The notes under the pieces were generated by a model. That model was not told the DNA's origin, made no database searches, and saw only the letters and a list, made by a program, of their open reading frames with translations. Shown piece by piece: positions 19,568 to 27,959 of a stretch of 64,000 nt of DNA; within the stretch, counting starts at the first letter, position 1; the number at the start of each line of letters is the position of its first letter. Both the position numbers and the translations under genes were made by a program. Origin of the DNA: CBDCWT01 sp965223305. GTDB lineage: Bacteria; Planctomycetota; Planctomycetia; Pirellulales; Pirellulaceae. The stretch is from contig CBDCWT010000045.1 of the NCBI GenBank assembly GCA_965223305.1, positions 1 through 64,000 on the forward strand. Reading direction: 5' to 3'.

Positions 19568-20128
19568 ATGGAATTCGCAGAACAAATCTCTCGGGCGCGG
19601 AACGGAGATCGCGCAGCAACGGATCAACTGCTAGTAGATTGGCGACCGTGGATGCGGAACCGCGCACGCGGACTTCTCGGAGCTGGTCAGGCTGCGCGGG
19701 TTGACTCCTCCGATGTCGTTCAGGTTGCCATGGCCGAGGCTTTCCGAAACATGAGCAAGTTCCGGGGACGCTCGCAAGCTGAGTGGGCAGCTTGGCTGCA
19801 GCAGATCATCCGGGGACAAGCTGTCCGGCTGCGAAGGCACAACGCCGCCGAAAAACGCCGCACCGGCCGGGAGGTCTACGGCAGCTGGTCTGTTGAGGAC
19901 GAGGGCCAGAGTCCAACCTCGGCCGTGCTTAAGAAGGAACGGATGGACCAACTCCGGTCCGCCGTCATGCGCCTCCCCGAACCGCTTCGCCAAGTCGTGC
20001 TGCTGCGAAATTTCGACGAACAGTCGTTCACACAAATCGGCCAGCAGCTTGGCAAAAGCCCTCGCGCTGTCCGTCGACTCTGGGCGCAAGCGATCCGGCT
20101 GCTTGCCCGCCGCCTACACGACGAGTAG
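19568..20128 (+). CDS. ECF-type sigma-70 factor
   Basis: A 186-residue sigma factor with region 2 (DSSDVVQVAMAEAFRNMSKFRG, QAEWAAWLQQIIRGQ) and region 4 with a helix-turn-helix (LPEPLRQVVLLRNFDEQSFTQIGQQLGKS). There is no anti-sigma gene beside it. In planctomycetes such factors commonly precede a serine/threonine kinase gene, but here the stop is followed at once by a repeat-rich non-coding stretch, so the usual partner is missing. Confidence 0.88.
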   Translation: MEFAEQISRARNGDRAATDQLLVDWRPWMRNRARGLLGAGQAARVDSSDVVQVAMAEAFRNMSKFRGRSQAEWAAWLQQIIRGQAVRLRRHNAAEKRRTGREVYGSWSVEDEGQSPTSAVLKKERMDQLRSAVMRLPEPLRQVVLLRNFDEQSFTQIGQQLGKSPRAVRRLWAQAIRLLARRLHDE

Positions 20129-20844
20129 CCGAATTCAACAAAATTTGGGCAAATCGGGCGTCCAGCCAAACTCTGGCGAGTTCGGCTACGCTCCTGCGGA
20201 GCCCTCGTCTCCTGTCAATGCCCTCACGCCGGCCGGACGATCGATAAGACCACCTCTCTCTCCGCCCGCGCGGTTCGCTCGAGTTCCAATTCGGGCTCTC
20301 AAGACTTGACTTCGCCGGCATAGCCTACGGAGAATCAAAGTAGGCTGGCGGCGGTTCTTGAGCCTACCACTGCGGCGGCTTAAGCCTTGTCGGCCAGCTG
20401 CAGCCGGGCGCGGTAACTCCCCGTCGCAGAGGTCGTGCAGCTTTTAAGTTAGTGCGTGATTTCGTCTTTCTTTACTCTCCCCTCGGGGAGAGTCGGCCCG
20501 AAGAACCGGAGAGGGGGACACTCGCCGGACGCTACGCGTCGGTTTCGCTGGGAACCGTGGGCTAACGCCCAGCGGCTGATTTAGAGCGTAGCCGAACTCG
20601 CCAGAGTTTGGTGGACAGCAGTGTAGCCGAACTCACCAGAGTTTGGTGGTGTAGCCGAACTCGCCAGAGTTTGGTGGTGTAGCCGAACTCGCCAGAGTTT
20701 GGTGGTGTAGCCGAACTCGCCAGAGTTTGGTGCACTGCACGAAACGTAAAAGCCGCACAACCTCCGCATGGTTAGGTTTTGCAGCGGGCACACTAGCAGT
20801 TACGGATTGCGGGGGCGCATTTCCTATTGAAGGGTTCACCTGGC
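20129..20844. other. Repeat-rich non-coding stretch after the sigma factor
   Basis: No gene is supported. It contains an inverted single copy of the 28-bp repeat (about 20163-20193), a half copy of repeat A (20552-20577) and a run of five direct repeats (20588-20732), then the leader of the vWA gene. Confidence 0.6.
20588..20732. repeat. Five tandem copies of a 28-bp repeat
   Basis: The core GTAGCCGAACTCGCCAGAG starts at 20588, 20623, 20651, 20679 and 20707. The last four copies have a period of 28 bp and the first gap is 35 bp. One copy has ACTCACC. An inverted copy lies near 20163-20190. Within the unit CTCGCCAGAG shows only weak self-complementarity. The copies abut with almost no spacer, unlike CRISPR. 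Confidence 0.92.
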
Positions 20845-21993
20845 ATGCAACTCACCTGCGTTCATTGCGGCCAACCATTCACCATTTCGCTCGACCAACT
20901 TGGAGGCACGGGACAGTGCCCTCACTGCCAAGGCGAAATCAAGCTACCTAGAGCCTCCACGCAAACTGCTGAGGCCGACACCGAGCCTACGCGCGGACAC
21001 TGGTGGGAGAACTCGATCTCGACCATGGTCTCGATTTTCATCCATATGTTTCTGATGTTGGTCTTGGCACTCATTAGCTACGATGCTTCCAGCGGCGAAG
21101 GACTTGCTGAGGACGTCTTGATCGGCAATCTGCCGTCGGAAACGCTCAGCCAAAACGACAGCGAAGAACTCAACCTCGAGAGCAACGTCGAATCCTCTAG
21201 CGAGCAGGAGTTGGAAGAGCTGGAGATCGAGCCCCCGGTTACCACGACAAGCGAGGCCGACCTGGCGCTGCTCGCGGAGCCTTCCTCGTTGAGCGGCGGA
21301 GATATCGGCGGCTTCGATGCCGGGACGATGACGATGGGCGGCGGCGCGATGGCGGGTGGCAGCTGGAACGGCTTGATGCAGAACCTCAGACGCCACGGAT
21401 TGGACATCGTCATCACGTTTGACAGCACCGCCAGCATGCAGGGCGAGATCAACGTCGTCAAGCGACAGATTCAGCGCATCGGCGGCGCATTGCTCAAGTT
21501 GATCCCCAAGGCCCGCATCAGCATCTGTACCTATCGCGACGACGGCGACGAGTACCTGGTGCGCGGGTTGCCGCTGACCGGCGACATCCAGGAGATCGAT
21601 CACTACCTGGCCGGCGTCGAGGCAGATGGTGGTCACGATAATCCGGAGGCCGTCCACGAAGGACTGCGCTGGGCGATCGAAAAAAACCGATTTCGCGGCA
21701 ACGCGCGAAAGGTCATCTTGCTGTTCGGAGACGCACCGCCCCACCGCGAGTTCTACGGCGAGTGTTTGAGGCTCGCTACGGACTTCAACCGCCAACAAAA
21801 AGGAGTGATCAGCACTGTCACCTGCCGCAATCCGGTCATCATCAGAGATTTCGAGCAGATTGCGAAGAAGGGCGGTGGCGAAGCCTATCGAACTTCGGAT
21901 GAGCGTGAAATCATGCAACAGCTGTTGATTCTCGTCTTCGGAGGTCGCCATCGTGACAAGGTGCTGGAAGCCTTCGAAATGATGGAGCGTTAA
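20845..21993 (+). CDS. vWA-domain protein with N-terminal zinc ribbon and one membrane segment
   Basis: The zinc ribbon (CVHCGQPF then CPHCQGE) comes first, then a membrane segment (SIFIHMFLMLVLALISY, residues about 60-80), an acidic low-complexity linker and a von Willebrand A domain. The MIDAS motif is DIVITFDSTASM, with threonine and aspartate positions in the later part (VILLFGDAPPH). A TTG at 20827 adds six residues; the ATG at 20845 places the zinc ribbon at the usual distance. Such proteins are tail- or signal-anchored and bind partners through the metal site. Its stop overlaps the stop of the next gene by four bases. Confidence 0.85.
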   Translation: MQLTCVHCGQPFTISLDQLGGTGQCPHCQGEIKLPRASTQTAEADTEPTRGHWWENSISTMVSIFIHMFLMLVLALISYDASSGEGLAEDVLIGNLPSETLSQNDSEELNLESNVESSSEQELEELEIEPPVTTTSEADLALLAEPSSLSGGDIGGFDAGTMTMGGGAMAGGSWNGLMQNLRRHGLDIVITFDSTASMQGEINVVKRQIQRIGGALLKLIPKARISICTYRDDGDEYLVRGLPLTGDIQEIDHYLAGVEADGGHDNPEAVHEGLRWAIEKNRFRGNARKVILLFGDAPPHREFYGECLRLATDFNRQQKGVISTVTCRNPVIIRDFEQIAKKGGGEAYRTSDEREIMQQLLILVFGGRHRDKVLEAFEMMER

Positions 21994-22844
21994 ACTCCGG
22001 CTGCCTCGATGCTCAGCAATCCCATGCCAACGAGGTCTATAGCGAGCTGAGCCAGTTGGTCTCGGCCAGTGACTTCTGTTCGCCCGGACCACTCGTCGAA
22101 GCTGCAAGGGGCCAGTTCCGAGAGCTCGTTGAGCAGTGCCTGTCCCTCCAGCTCGAAAACCACTGTACCTATTTCACCCTGTCCGGCAAAGAACAAGACG
22201 TTGACCGGCGAATCGGCGACGTTCTCAAGCAACTCGGGAGTCAAGAACCTGGTCCAAAACCGAATTGGGTTCAAGTGGATCCGCAGGGAATCATCGTGAA
22301 CGAAACTCGACAAGAATCGCTTTGACTCGCGATTTCGTTTCTGGAAGCCAGCATGGGCCGCGCGATCACGGCGCACGGCATCTTCGATTCGGTACCGCGC
22401 TTGCTGGCACGCGATGTAGTCCCGTTGTCGCGGCGTCGGACTCTGTGTTTCGATCAACCAGTCCAACATTCTGTGCGCATCGTCGGACCACAGAGGGTCA
22501 GTCGCTAAGACCGTGTGCTCGGCGTAGACGTCGACCAGTCGACAAAAGTCGTCAAAGGCCTGAGCAACGAATGCCAGTCGTCGACGGAGCTTGACTCGCC
22601 GCCTCTGCAAGCCGCCAGTGGCAAAGTGCTGTAGCCGACCCAATCGCGGGCGAGATGCGAACGGCGGCCCGAGATGACTCTCGCCGTTCGATACCTCGAG
22701 CAAACGGGTCAGTTGTGTCAGCTGCTCAGCGTATTCCACGACGGAACCTCCATCGACAACCCAACACCCCTTTGCCGACGACGGCGCCGCCCACAGCACT
22801 CGATCATCGTCAGCGCCCGGCTGCCCGGAGATACCCCCTGACAA
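21990..22844 (-). CDS. Conserved-looking protein of unknown function
   Basis: A 284-residue protein with no recognised motif. It is rich in Arg and Leu with segments such as RRRLAFVAQAFDDFCRLVDVY, RQRDYIACQQARYRIEDAVRR and VNVLFFAGQGEIGTVVFELEGQALL. Composition and length suggest a real soluble protein. It is convergent with the vWA gene and overlaps it by four bases. Confidence 0.62.
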   Translation of the reverse strand: MSGGISGQPGADDDRVLWAAPSSAKGCWVVDGGSVVEYAEQLTQLTRLLEVSNGESHLGPPFASRPRLGRLQHFATGGLQRRRVKLRRRLAFVAQAFDDFCRLVDVYAEHTVLATDPLWSDDAHRMLDWLIETQSPTPRQRDYIACQQARYRIEDAVRRDRAAHAGFQKRNRESKRFLSSFVHDDSLRIHLNPIRFWTRFLTPELLENVADSPVNVLFFAGQGEIGTVVFELEGQALLNELSELAPCSFDEWSGRTEVTGRDQLAQLAIDLVGMGLLSIEAAGV

Positions 22845-23127
22845 AGTGAACGACGCGCGTCTTCAGACTTGCGACGGCTTGGCGCCTTGCCGTCGAGGCG
22901 TTCCACTTTGGAGCAGCGCTTGTGCCGGAAAATGAGTGTCCGAGCACAAGTCGAATGTAGCTAAGGACTAAGCGGGGGAATCTTCATCGACCCGATGCGT
23001 ACCTGCGGAACGGCAACTGACATCCATGAGGCGGCGCCTGGAATCGGAATGACGACGCCGCTGGTGTAGCTGCGCGGCGCCCGGGCGCGTACGATGAACT
23101 GAAGATATGTTCAGTTGAGAGAAAGTC
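22845..23127. other. Divergent intergenic region
   Basis: No gene is seen. It separates the unknown protein from the enoyl-CoA hydratase and must hold both promoters. The sequence GAGAGAAAG 9 bp before 23128 could serve as ribosome binding site. Confidence 0.4.
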
Positions 23128-23916
23128 ATGGTATCGACGCTACAGATCAAAAAGCACGTCCCCAGCGGCACCATCATCCTGAATCGGCCGGCGACCCACA
23201 ACGCACTTTCGCGCGAGCTGCTGGGCGAGCTACACCAGGCTCTCCGTGATTTTCATCTCGAGAAACAAGTTCGCGCGCTGATCCTCACCGGTGCCGGAGA
23301 CTCGTTCTGCGCGGGTAGTGATTTGTCAGAAGTGCGCGACACCAGCCATGGAGATGAGTTCCACGCTCAGGCACAATGGCATCGCGACGCCGTCCAGTAC
23401 AAAGAGCTCATCGAGTACATGCTGCGTTTCCCCAAACCGATCCTCGCCGCGGTCAACGGCGCGGCTGTCGGTGCGGGAGCAGGATTGGTCGCTGCCGCAG
23501 ATCTGGCCATCGCCGCTCCACAGGCCTGTCTCGGTACGCCAGAACCGCGGCGTGGGCTCGTCTCGGGACTTGCCGCGCCGCTGATTCACTTTCGCGTGGG
23601 CGCCGGTGCAGCCGCCCGACTGCTCCTGACCGCAGAGACTGTGAACGCCGAGGAGGCCTTGCGCATCGGCTTGTTCCACGAATTGGTCGAGCATGAGTTG
23701 CTTTGGGCGCGTTGCCATCAGATCGCCGTGGAGATCGCCAAATCAGCCCCTGAGTCGATCCAGCTCACCAAGCGAATGTTAAATGAGACGGTCGGAGAGA
23801 GCTTGAGCGCCTGGTTGGCTTCCGGAGCCGCGGCGACCGCGACGGCGCGGACAACGGAAGCCGCGGCCGAAGGTGTCTCCGCTTTCCTCGAGAAGCGCGA
23901 GCCCGACTGGAAATAG
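23128..23916 (+). CDS. Enoyl-CoA hydratase/isomerase family protein
   Basis: A 262-residue crotonase-fold enzyme. The oxyanion-hole segments are FCAGSDLSEV and NGAAVGAGAGLVAAADL, and GTPEPRRGLVSGLA follows. The first catalytic glutamate is present in the EPRRG segment; the substrate is not readable. A tail of alanine-rich helix and EKREPDWK completes it. It is 17 bp upstream of the exonuclease gene, on the same strand. Confidence 0.87.
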   Translation: MVSTLQIKKHVPSGTIILNRPATHNALSRELLGELHQALRDFHLEKQVRALILTGAGDSFCAGSDLSEVRDTSHGDEFHAQAQWHRDAVQYKELIEYMLRFPKPILAAVNGAAVGAGAGLVAAADLAIAAPQACLGTPEPRRGLVSGLAAPLIHFRVGAGAAARLLLTAETVNAEEALRIGLFHELVEHELLWARCHQIAVEIAKSAPESIQLTKRMLNETVGESLSAWLASGAAATATARTTEAAAEGVSAFLEKREPDWK

Positions 23917-23933
23917 CCAATCAAACCGCCAAC

Positions 23934-24758
23934 ATGGAGGTCGACGTGGCGAAAAAAATCGCTTACCTGGTGTTCGACGTAGAGAGTATCGCCGACGGCG
24001 ACCTGATCGCCGCCATCCGGTTTCCGCACGAAAAGTGCTCCGCCGAGCAAGCGATCCGCCGCTACCGGGATGAGCTGCTGGAGCAGTCGGGCTCGGACTT
24101 CATACCCTATACCTTCCAGATCCCTACGTCGATCGTCGTCGGTAAGATAACAGCCGATTTTCGCCTGGTCGATTTAGTGGCCCTGGACGAACCTCAATTC
24201 CGCCCTCACATCATGACGCAGCAGTTTTGGAAGGGCTGGGAAGCCTACAAACAGCCCACACTGGTCACCTTCAACGGTCGCGGTTTCGACCTACCGTTGC
24301 TCGAGCTGGCCGCTTTTCGGTACGGTCTATCTCTGCCTGGATGGATTGCAGCGGAAGGCCCCAACTACACGCACCCAAGATACCGCTACAACACGCTGTC
24401 TCATCTCGATCTTCATGACCTACTGACCAACTTCGGCGCCGCTCGTTTCAATGGAGGTCTGAATCTTGCGGCCACGATGTTGGGGAAACCGGGCAAGATG
24501 GAAGTGCAGGGGCACATGGTGCAAGATCTCTATGACGCCGGTCAACTCGACACGATCAACGACTATTGTCGCTACGACGTACTCGATACTTACTTTGTCT
24601 TTTTGCGAGCCAGCGTGATGATGGGGCGGCTGACCCTCGAAAACGAACAGCAGATCATCTACGAGACAAAACAGTGGTTGAAGGACGAATCGCAGCGGGC
24701 GCCAGCATTCGAAATGTATCTCGACCACTGGGGCGACTGGCACAGTCCGTGGGAGTGA
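23934..24758 (+). CDS. PolB-like 3'-5' exonuclease
   Basis: A 274-residue RNase H-fold exonuclease of the DNA_pol_B_exo2 type. Exo I is YLVFDVESIAD, Exo II is LVTFNGRGFDLPLLE, and Exo III is YCRYDVLDTYFVFLR. These supply the four acidic metal ligands. It starts at ATG 23934; a second Met-like start at VAKKIAYLV is possible. It may work in DNA repair or RNA processing. Confidence 0.86.
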   Translation: MEVDVAKKIAYLVFDVESIADGDLIAAIRFPHEKCSAEQAIRRYRDELLEQSGSDFIPYTFQIPTSIVVGKITADFRLVDLVALDEPQFRPHIMTQQFWKGWEAYKQPTLVTFNGRGFDLPLLELAAFRYGLSLPGWIAAEGPNYTHPRYRYNTLSHLDLHDLLTNFGAARFNGGLNLAATMLGKPGKMEVQGHMVQDLYDAGQLDTINDYCRYDVLDTYFVFLRASVMMGRLTLENEQQIIYETKQWLKDESQRAPAFEMYLDHWGDWHSPWE

Positions 24759-25086
24759 ACGGTCTTCTTTTGCCGATCCACCGGCACCGGGACGGCGAGG
24801 TCCTGTTTGAGCCGCTTTCAACTTCTACACTTGGCGGACGGCTCACGGAGTGAGCCTGCTACTTTGAAGTGACGGATTGCGTTCGGGAGGGCGAGGCTCC
24901 TGCCGAGCCGTTTGCCCGCACATCGGTTCATTTTCAACGCCGCTTTTGGCGGACGGCTCACGGAGTGAGCCTGCTACTTTGAAGCGCCGGATTGCGTTCG
25001 GGAGGGCGAGGCTCCTGCCGAGCCGGAACAACAAGGGAGACGGAAAGCAGGAGCAGACAGAAGAACGGGGCACCCCGAGTTTGTAC
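24759..25086. repeat. Non-coding region with a 115-bp-period tandem repeat (repeat C)
   Basis: Two copies of a roughly 78-bp unit (GGCGGACGGCTCACGGAGTG to CCTGCCGAGCCG) lie at 24833-24910 and 24948-25025. The 3' part is repeat C, also seen at 11268 and 11468. No gene is supported here. Confidence 0.85.
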
Positions 25087-26061
25087 CTACAGCGGTGCCG
25101 GGATGTCGCGGCGGCAGAAGACGATTGCGGCAGCGACGTAGCACAGCGCGCCGACAGCAATCAACACGACGTGATAGGCCAGTGGCCCGAATACAAACTC
25201 GGGTTGCCCTGCCAGCTGCCAGCTCCAGATCGACCCGGGAGCGGTGTCAGCAATCCGCACCATGAACTCTGGCTCGTACGCAGTGAAGACGGACAGGTAC
25301 ATTAGCCAACTCAATGGATCCGAGGCCATCCCGGCGATCTTGATCATCACCTGAACGACATAGACACCGATGACAATGCCGATCGTGCGCCACCGGTAAC
25401 GGTCCCACGACGACATCAACGTGGTGAAACCTGCCAGCATCACGCCAAGTGCGAACAAGTTCACGCTGGCTGGGATGAGCACACCAGGGTCGATCTTCTC
25501 AGTCATCGGGACCAGCTGGATCGACGCCTCCGCGAAGGGGAGCGGGATCTTCCAATCTACGCCGGGGAACGGAATCGGGATGGGTACACTGGGAAGCACC
25601 TCCTCCTCGATCCAGGTCGACTGAATCCCCGCCCAATTGCCCAACCACGTAGCGGCTGCCAAGGCGATCATCCCGGCAACCGTGACCCCCGCGTGAGTCC
25701 ACAGCAGTTTGCCGCGGCCCAACGGCTGAGCCAGCAGCATCTCCATCGTCCCCCGACCAATCTCGCCGCTAACACAGTCCGACCCGCGCGCGATTGCCCA
25801 AATCGAGACACAAATGACCACGATCAACTCGTCGTAGGCCAGGGCCACGCGTCCCTGGTAAGTGATCAACCACTCGAAGTCGACTGGCGTAAAACGCTGC
25901 CAATCTCCGGGCAGCATGTCCAAGATCGCCTTGAAGCGAGTCGTGTCAACCTGGCTGACAATCCACACTCGCAGCCAACAAAAAGAGAAGACCGCGGCGC
26001 AGCAAGCCAGCAACAACCACTTAGAATCGTGCAGGCATTTCTTCAATAGGGGGCGAAACAT
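25087..26061 (-). CDS. ABC-2-type transporter permease
   Basis: A 324-residue membrane protein with an N-terminal membrane anchor (WLLLACCAAVFSFCWLRVWI), an extended loop and about five more membrane segments. GTMEMLLAQPLGRGKLLWTH matches the signature of ABC-2 permeases. It follows the ATPase gene by six bases, so the two form an exporter. The substrate is unknown. Confidence 0.85.
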   Translation of the reverse strand: MFRPLLKKCLHDSKWLLLACCAAVFSFCWLRVWIVSQVDTTRFKAILDMLPGDWQRFTPVDFEWLITYQGRVALAYDELIVVICVSIWAIARGSDCVSGEIGRGTMEMLLAQPLGRGKLLWTHAGVTVAGMIALAAATWLGNWAGIQSTWIEEEVLPSVPIPIPFPGVDWKIPLPFAEASIQLVPMTEKIDPGVLIPASVNLFALGVMLAGFTTLMSSWDRYRWRTIGIVIGVYVVQVMIKIAGMASDPLSWLMYLSVFTAYEPEFMVRIADTAPGSIWSWQLAGQPEFVFGPLAYHVVLIAVGALCYVAAAIVFCRRDIPAPL

Positions 26062-26067
26062 GGCAGT

Positions 26068-27054
26068 TCAGTCTGGCTCGCGCTCGGTCGAAGGTCTGGC
26101 GTGAAATCGGTCATAGATGGGCCGCAGCCCAACCGATTCGACCGCTACTTCTTTGAGCGGTACCGTGGCCAGCCACTGCAGCAGCTGCGACAATTCGCCC
26201 GCCGTTTGGATCAGCGCCTGTTGATTGCCGTTCGCCGAAACAGTCAGCTCGGACTCCAGGGCGGTGGGGGGAGGCGGAAGGGGACCGTCTAGCTGTAGGT
26301 GTACCTGGTGCTGGCGCCGCAACTCGAGCATCGGTTGCAGGTGCACGACACGCCCTTGTCGGAGAATGACAACGCGATCACAGACTTCCTCGACTTCTGA
26401 CAGAACGTGTGACGAAAAAATCACCGTGCGGCCGGCGGACCGTGAGTCGGCCACCAGCTGTAAGATCGTCTGCCTTACCGTAGGGTCCAGATTGGCCGTC
26501 GGTTCGTCGAGGATCAGCAAGGGAGTGTCGGCGGAAAGAGTCGCAGCCAGCGCCAACTTCTGACGCATCCCCGTCGACATGAAAGCGACCCGCCGGTGGA
26601 CGTCGAGCTCGAGTTGAGCGGCCAACTTCATCGCCTGCCTGAAGTCACCCCGCGGGCGTATCTCAGCAAAGAAACGCAACACGTCGCGGCCACGCATCTG
26701 TCGAAACATACGGGCCTCGCCGGGCAGGTACGAAACAATCTGTCGCACCCGCACCGATTGGCGAGAACAATCCAAGCCGTTGATGGCAGCGGTTCCGGTA
26801 GTGGGTTTTAGGAACCCCAACAACAAGCGCAACAAGGTGGTCTTGCCAGCACCGTTGGGCCCAAGCAGTCCGAACACCTCGCCGCGCTCGATCGACAACG
26901 AGCACTCGTCCAGTGCTGAAACACTGCCGTAGCGCTTACCGAGCGAGTCCGTTTCGACAATCACAGGCTGCTTCTCGCAGGGGTCGACTCGTAGGCGAGT
27001 CCACGTACTGGCCATGGCCCCTGGCCATGATGGAGGCGCGGCGACCAACCTCAC
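26068..27054 (-). CDS. ABC transporter ATP-binding protein
   Basis: Walker A is GPNGAGKTT, the signature region is FMSTGMRQKLALAATL, Walker B is LLILDEPTAN and the H-loop is VIFSSHVLSEVEE. The family start is probably nearer the segment VIVETDSLGKRYGS; the first 30 residues from 27054 are not typical and a start at MASTWTRL (about 27015) is possible. It pairs with the permease downstream. It lies 114 bp after infC, where rpmI and rplT are found in many bacteria. Confidence 0.9.
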   Translation of the reverse strand: MRLVAAPPSWPGAMASTWTRLRVDPCEKQPVIVETDSLGKRYGSVSALDECSLSIERGEVFGLLGPNGAGKTTLLRLLLGFLKPTTGTAAINGLDCSRQSVRVRQIVSYLPGEARMFRQMRGRDVLRFFAEIRPRGDFRQAMKLAAQLELDVHRRVAFMSTGMRQKLALAATLSADTPLLILDEPTANLDPTVRQTILQLVADSRSAGRTVIFSSHVLSEVEEVCDRVVILRQGRVVHLQPMLELRRQHQVHLQLDGPLPPPPTALESELTVSANGNQQALIQTAGELSQLLQWLATVPLKEVAVESVGLRPIYDRFHARPSTEREPD

Positions 27055-27168
27055 CGGCCAGCGGGGGCAGTGCGACCAGCAAGCTCAGGCGAAGGCCGAG
27101 CCGCTTCGTCACCTCAAGTAAGGAGTTCGGGGCCCAAGCCAAAATCTTGCCGGCAGACGGTGGGCAAG

Positions 27169-27669
27169 TCACTTGGGAGCGATCGTGCAAACCATCCTCC
27201 GCCCATGCTGCTGCGGAGGCGTTTCCAGCTTGCCGAACTCAAGCAATTCCTCGATCACTCCATTCATCACCTTGCGGCCTTCTTCGATATGGGCCATTTC
27301 GCGGCCACGGAACAAGACAGAAACCTGGACCTTGTCCTTGTGCTTAAGAAACCCAATGGCCTGCTTGACCTTGAACCCGATGTCGTGCTCGCCGGTCTTG
27401 GGCCGTAGCCGAATCTCTTTGGTCCGCGTGTTGTGTCCGTGCTGATGTGTCTTCTTCTTCTTTTCGTACTTGTACTTACCGTAGTCCATAATTCGGCAGA
27501 CTGGTGGCCTTTCATTGGGAGCCACCTCGACGAGATCCAATCCGTCTTCCCGAGCTTTGGTAAGTGCGTCCTCGGTGGGAATGATTCCCAGTTGAGTTCC
27601 ATCGGATCCGACTACGCGGATCGGTGTGATGCGGATCTGCTCATTGACCCTGGTCTGAACGCGGTCGAT
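27169..27669 (-). CDS. infC: Translation initiation factor IF-3 with a probable AUC start
   Basis: IF-3 binds the 30S subunit and checks start-codon pairing. The two domains are clear: RVNEQIRITPIRVVGSDG with PPVCRIMDYGKYKYEKKKK, then EIRLRPKTGEHDIGFKVKQA and VLFRGREMAH. A TTG at 27687 opens the frame but has no Shine-Dalgarno sequence. AAGGAG at 27681-27676 lies six bases before an in-frame ATC at 27669-27667 followed by GACCGCGTTCAG. IF-3 genes commonly use AUU, and rare start codons allow autoregulation, so AUC is preferred here (166 residues). It lies downstream of thrS on the same strand, a conserved order. Confidence 0.9.
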   Translation of the reverse strand: MDRVQTRVNEQIRITPIRVVGSDGTQLGIIPTEDALTKAREDGLDLVEVAPNERPPVCRIMDYGKYKYEKKKKTHQHGHNTRTKEIRLRPKTGEHDIGFKVKQAIGFLKHKDKVQVSVLFRGREMAHIEEGRKVMNGVIEELLEFGKLETPPQQHGRRMVCTIAPK

Positions 27670-27959
27670 TTTACGCTCCTTTTGCAAGTGGTGTTTGGTG
27701 CTTCGCGAACCGGCAACTCACCGGCAGCGGGAACCAACGAGGAGAACAGCGTCTGCCGAATAGACAGACGCGAATTGTCTCTGAGTATCGGGGAGGTGGA
27801 TGGCGATCGTCAACCATTTCCGCCAGTTTTTCCTGCAGAAAAATGAGTTCCAAAACAGAGGTTTCGGCGGCTCCAAACCAACCGATACTGGCCGCATGGC
27901 GGCTCCATTTCTCCCCTCTCCCGCATGCGGGGTGAGGGAATCCTGTCTTGCACAAGCTC
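27670..27959 (-). other. thrS-infC intergenic leader
   Basis: About 290 bp separate the thrS stop and the infC start. It includes the AAGGAG ribosome site at 27676-27681. No small gene is seen. It could hold an infC promoter or a regulatory leader; no riboswitch was recognised. Confidence 0.4.

Noticed and set aside
20588..20732. Possible CRISPR array
   Set aside because: The 28-bp units abut with essentially no spacers and no cas genes are nearby. This is a direct tandem repeat.
20944..22107. 387-codon minus-strand frame opposite the vWA gene
   Set aside because: The opposite strand has clear zinc ribbon, membrane and vWA motifs. This frame is an antisense shadow.
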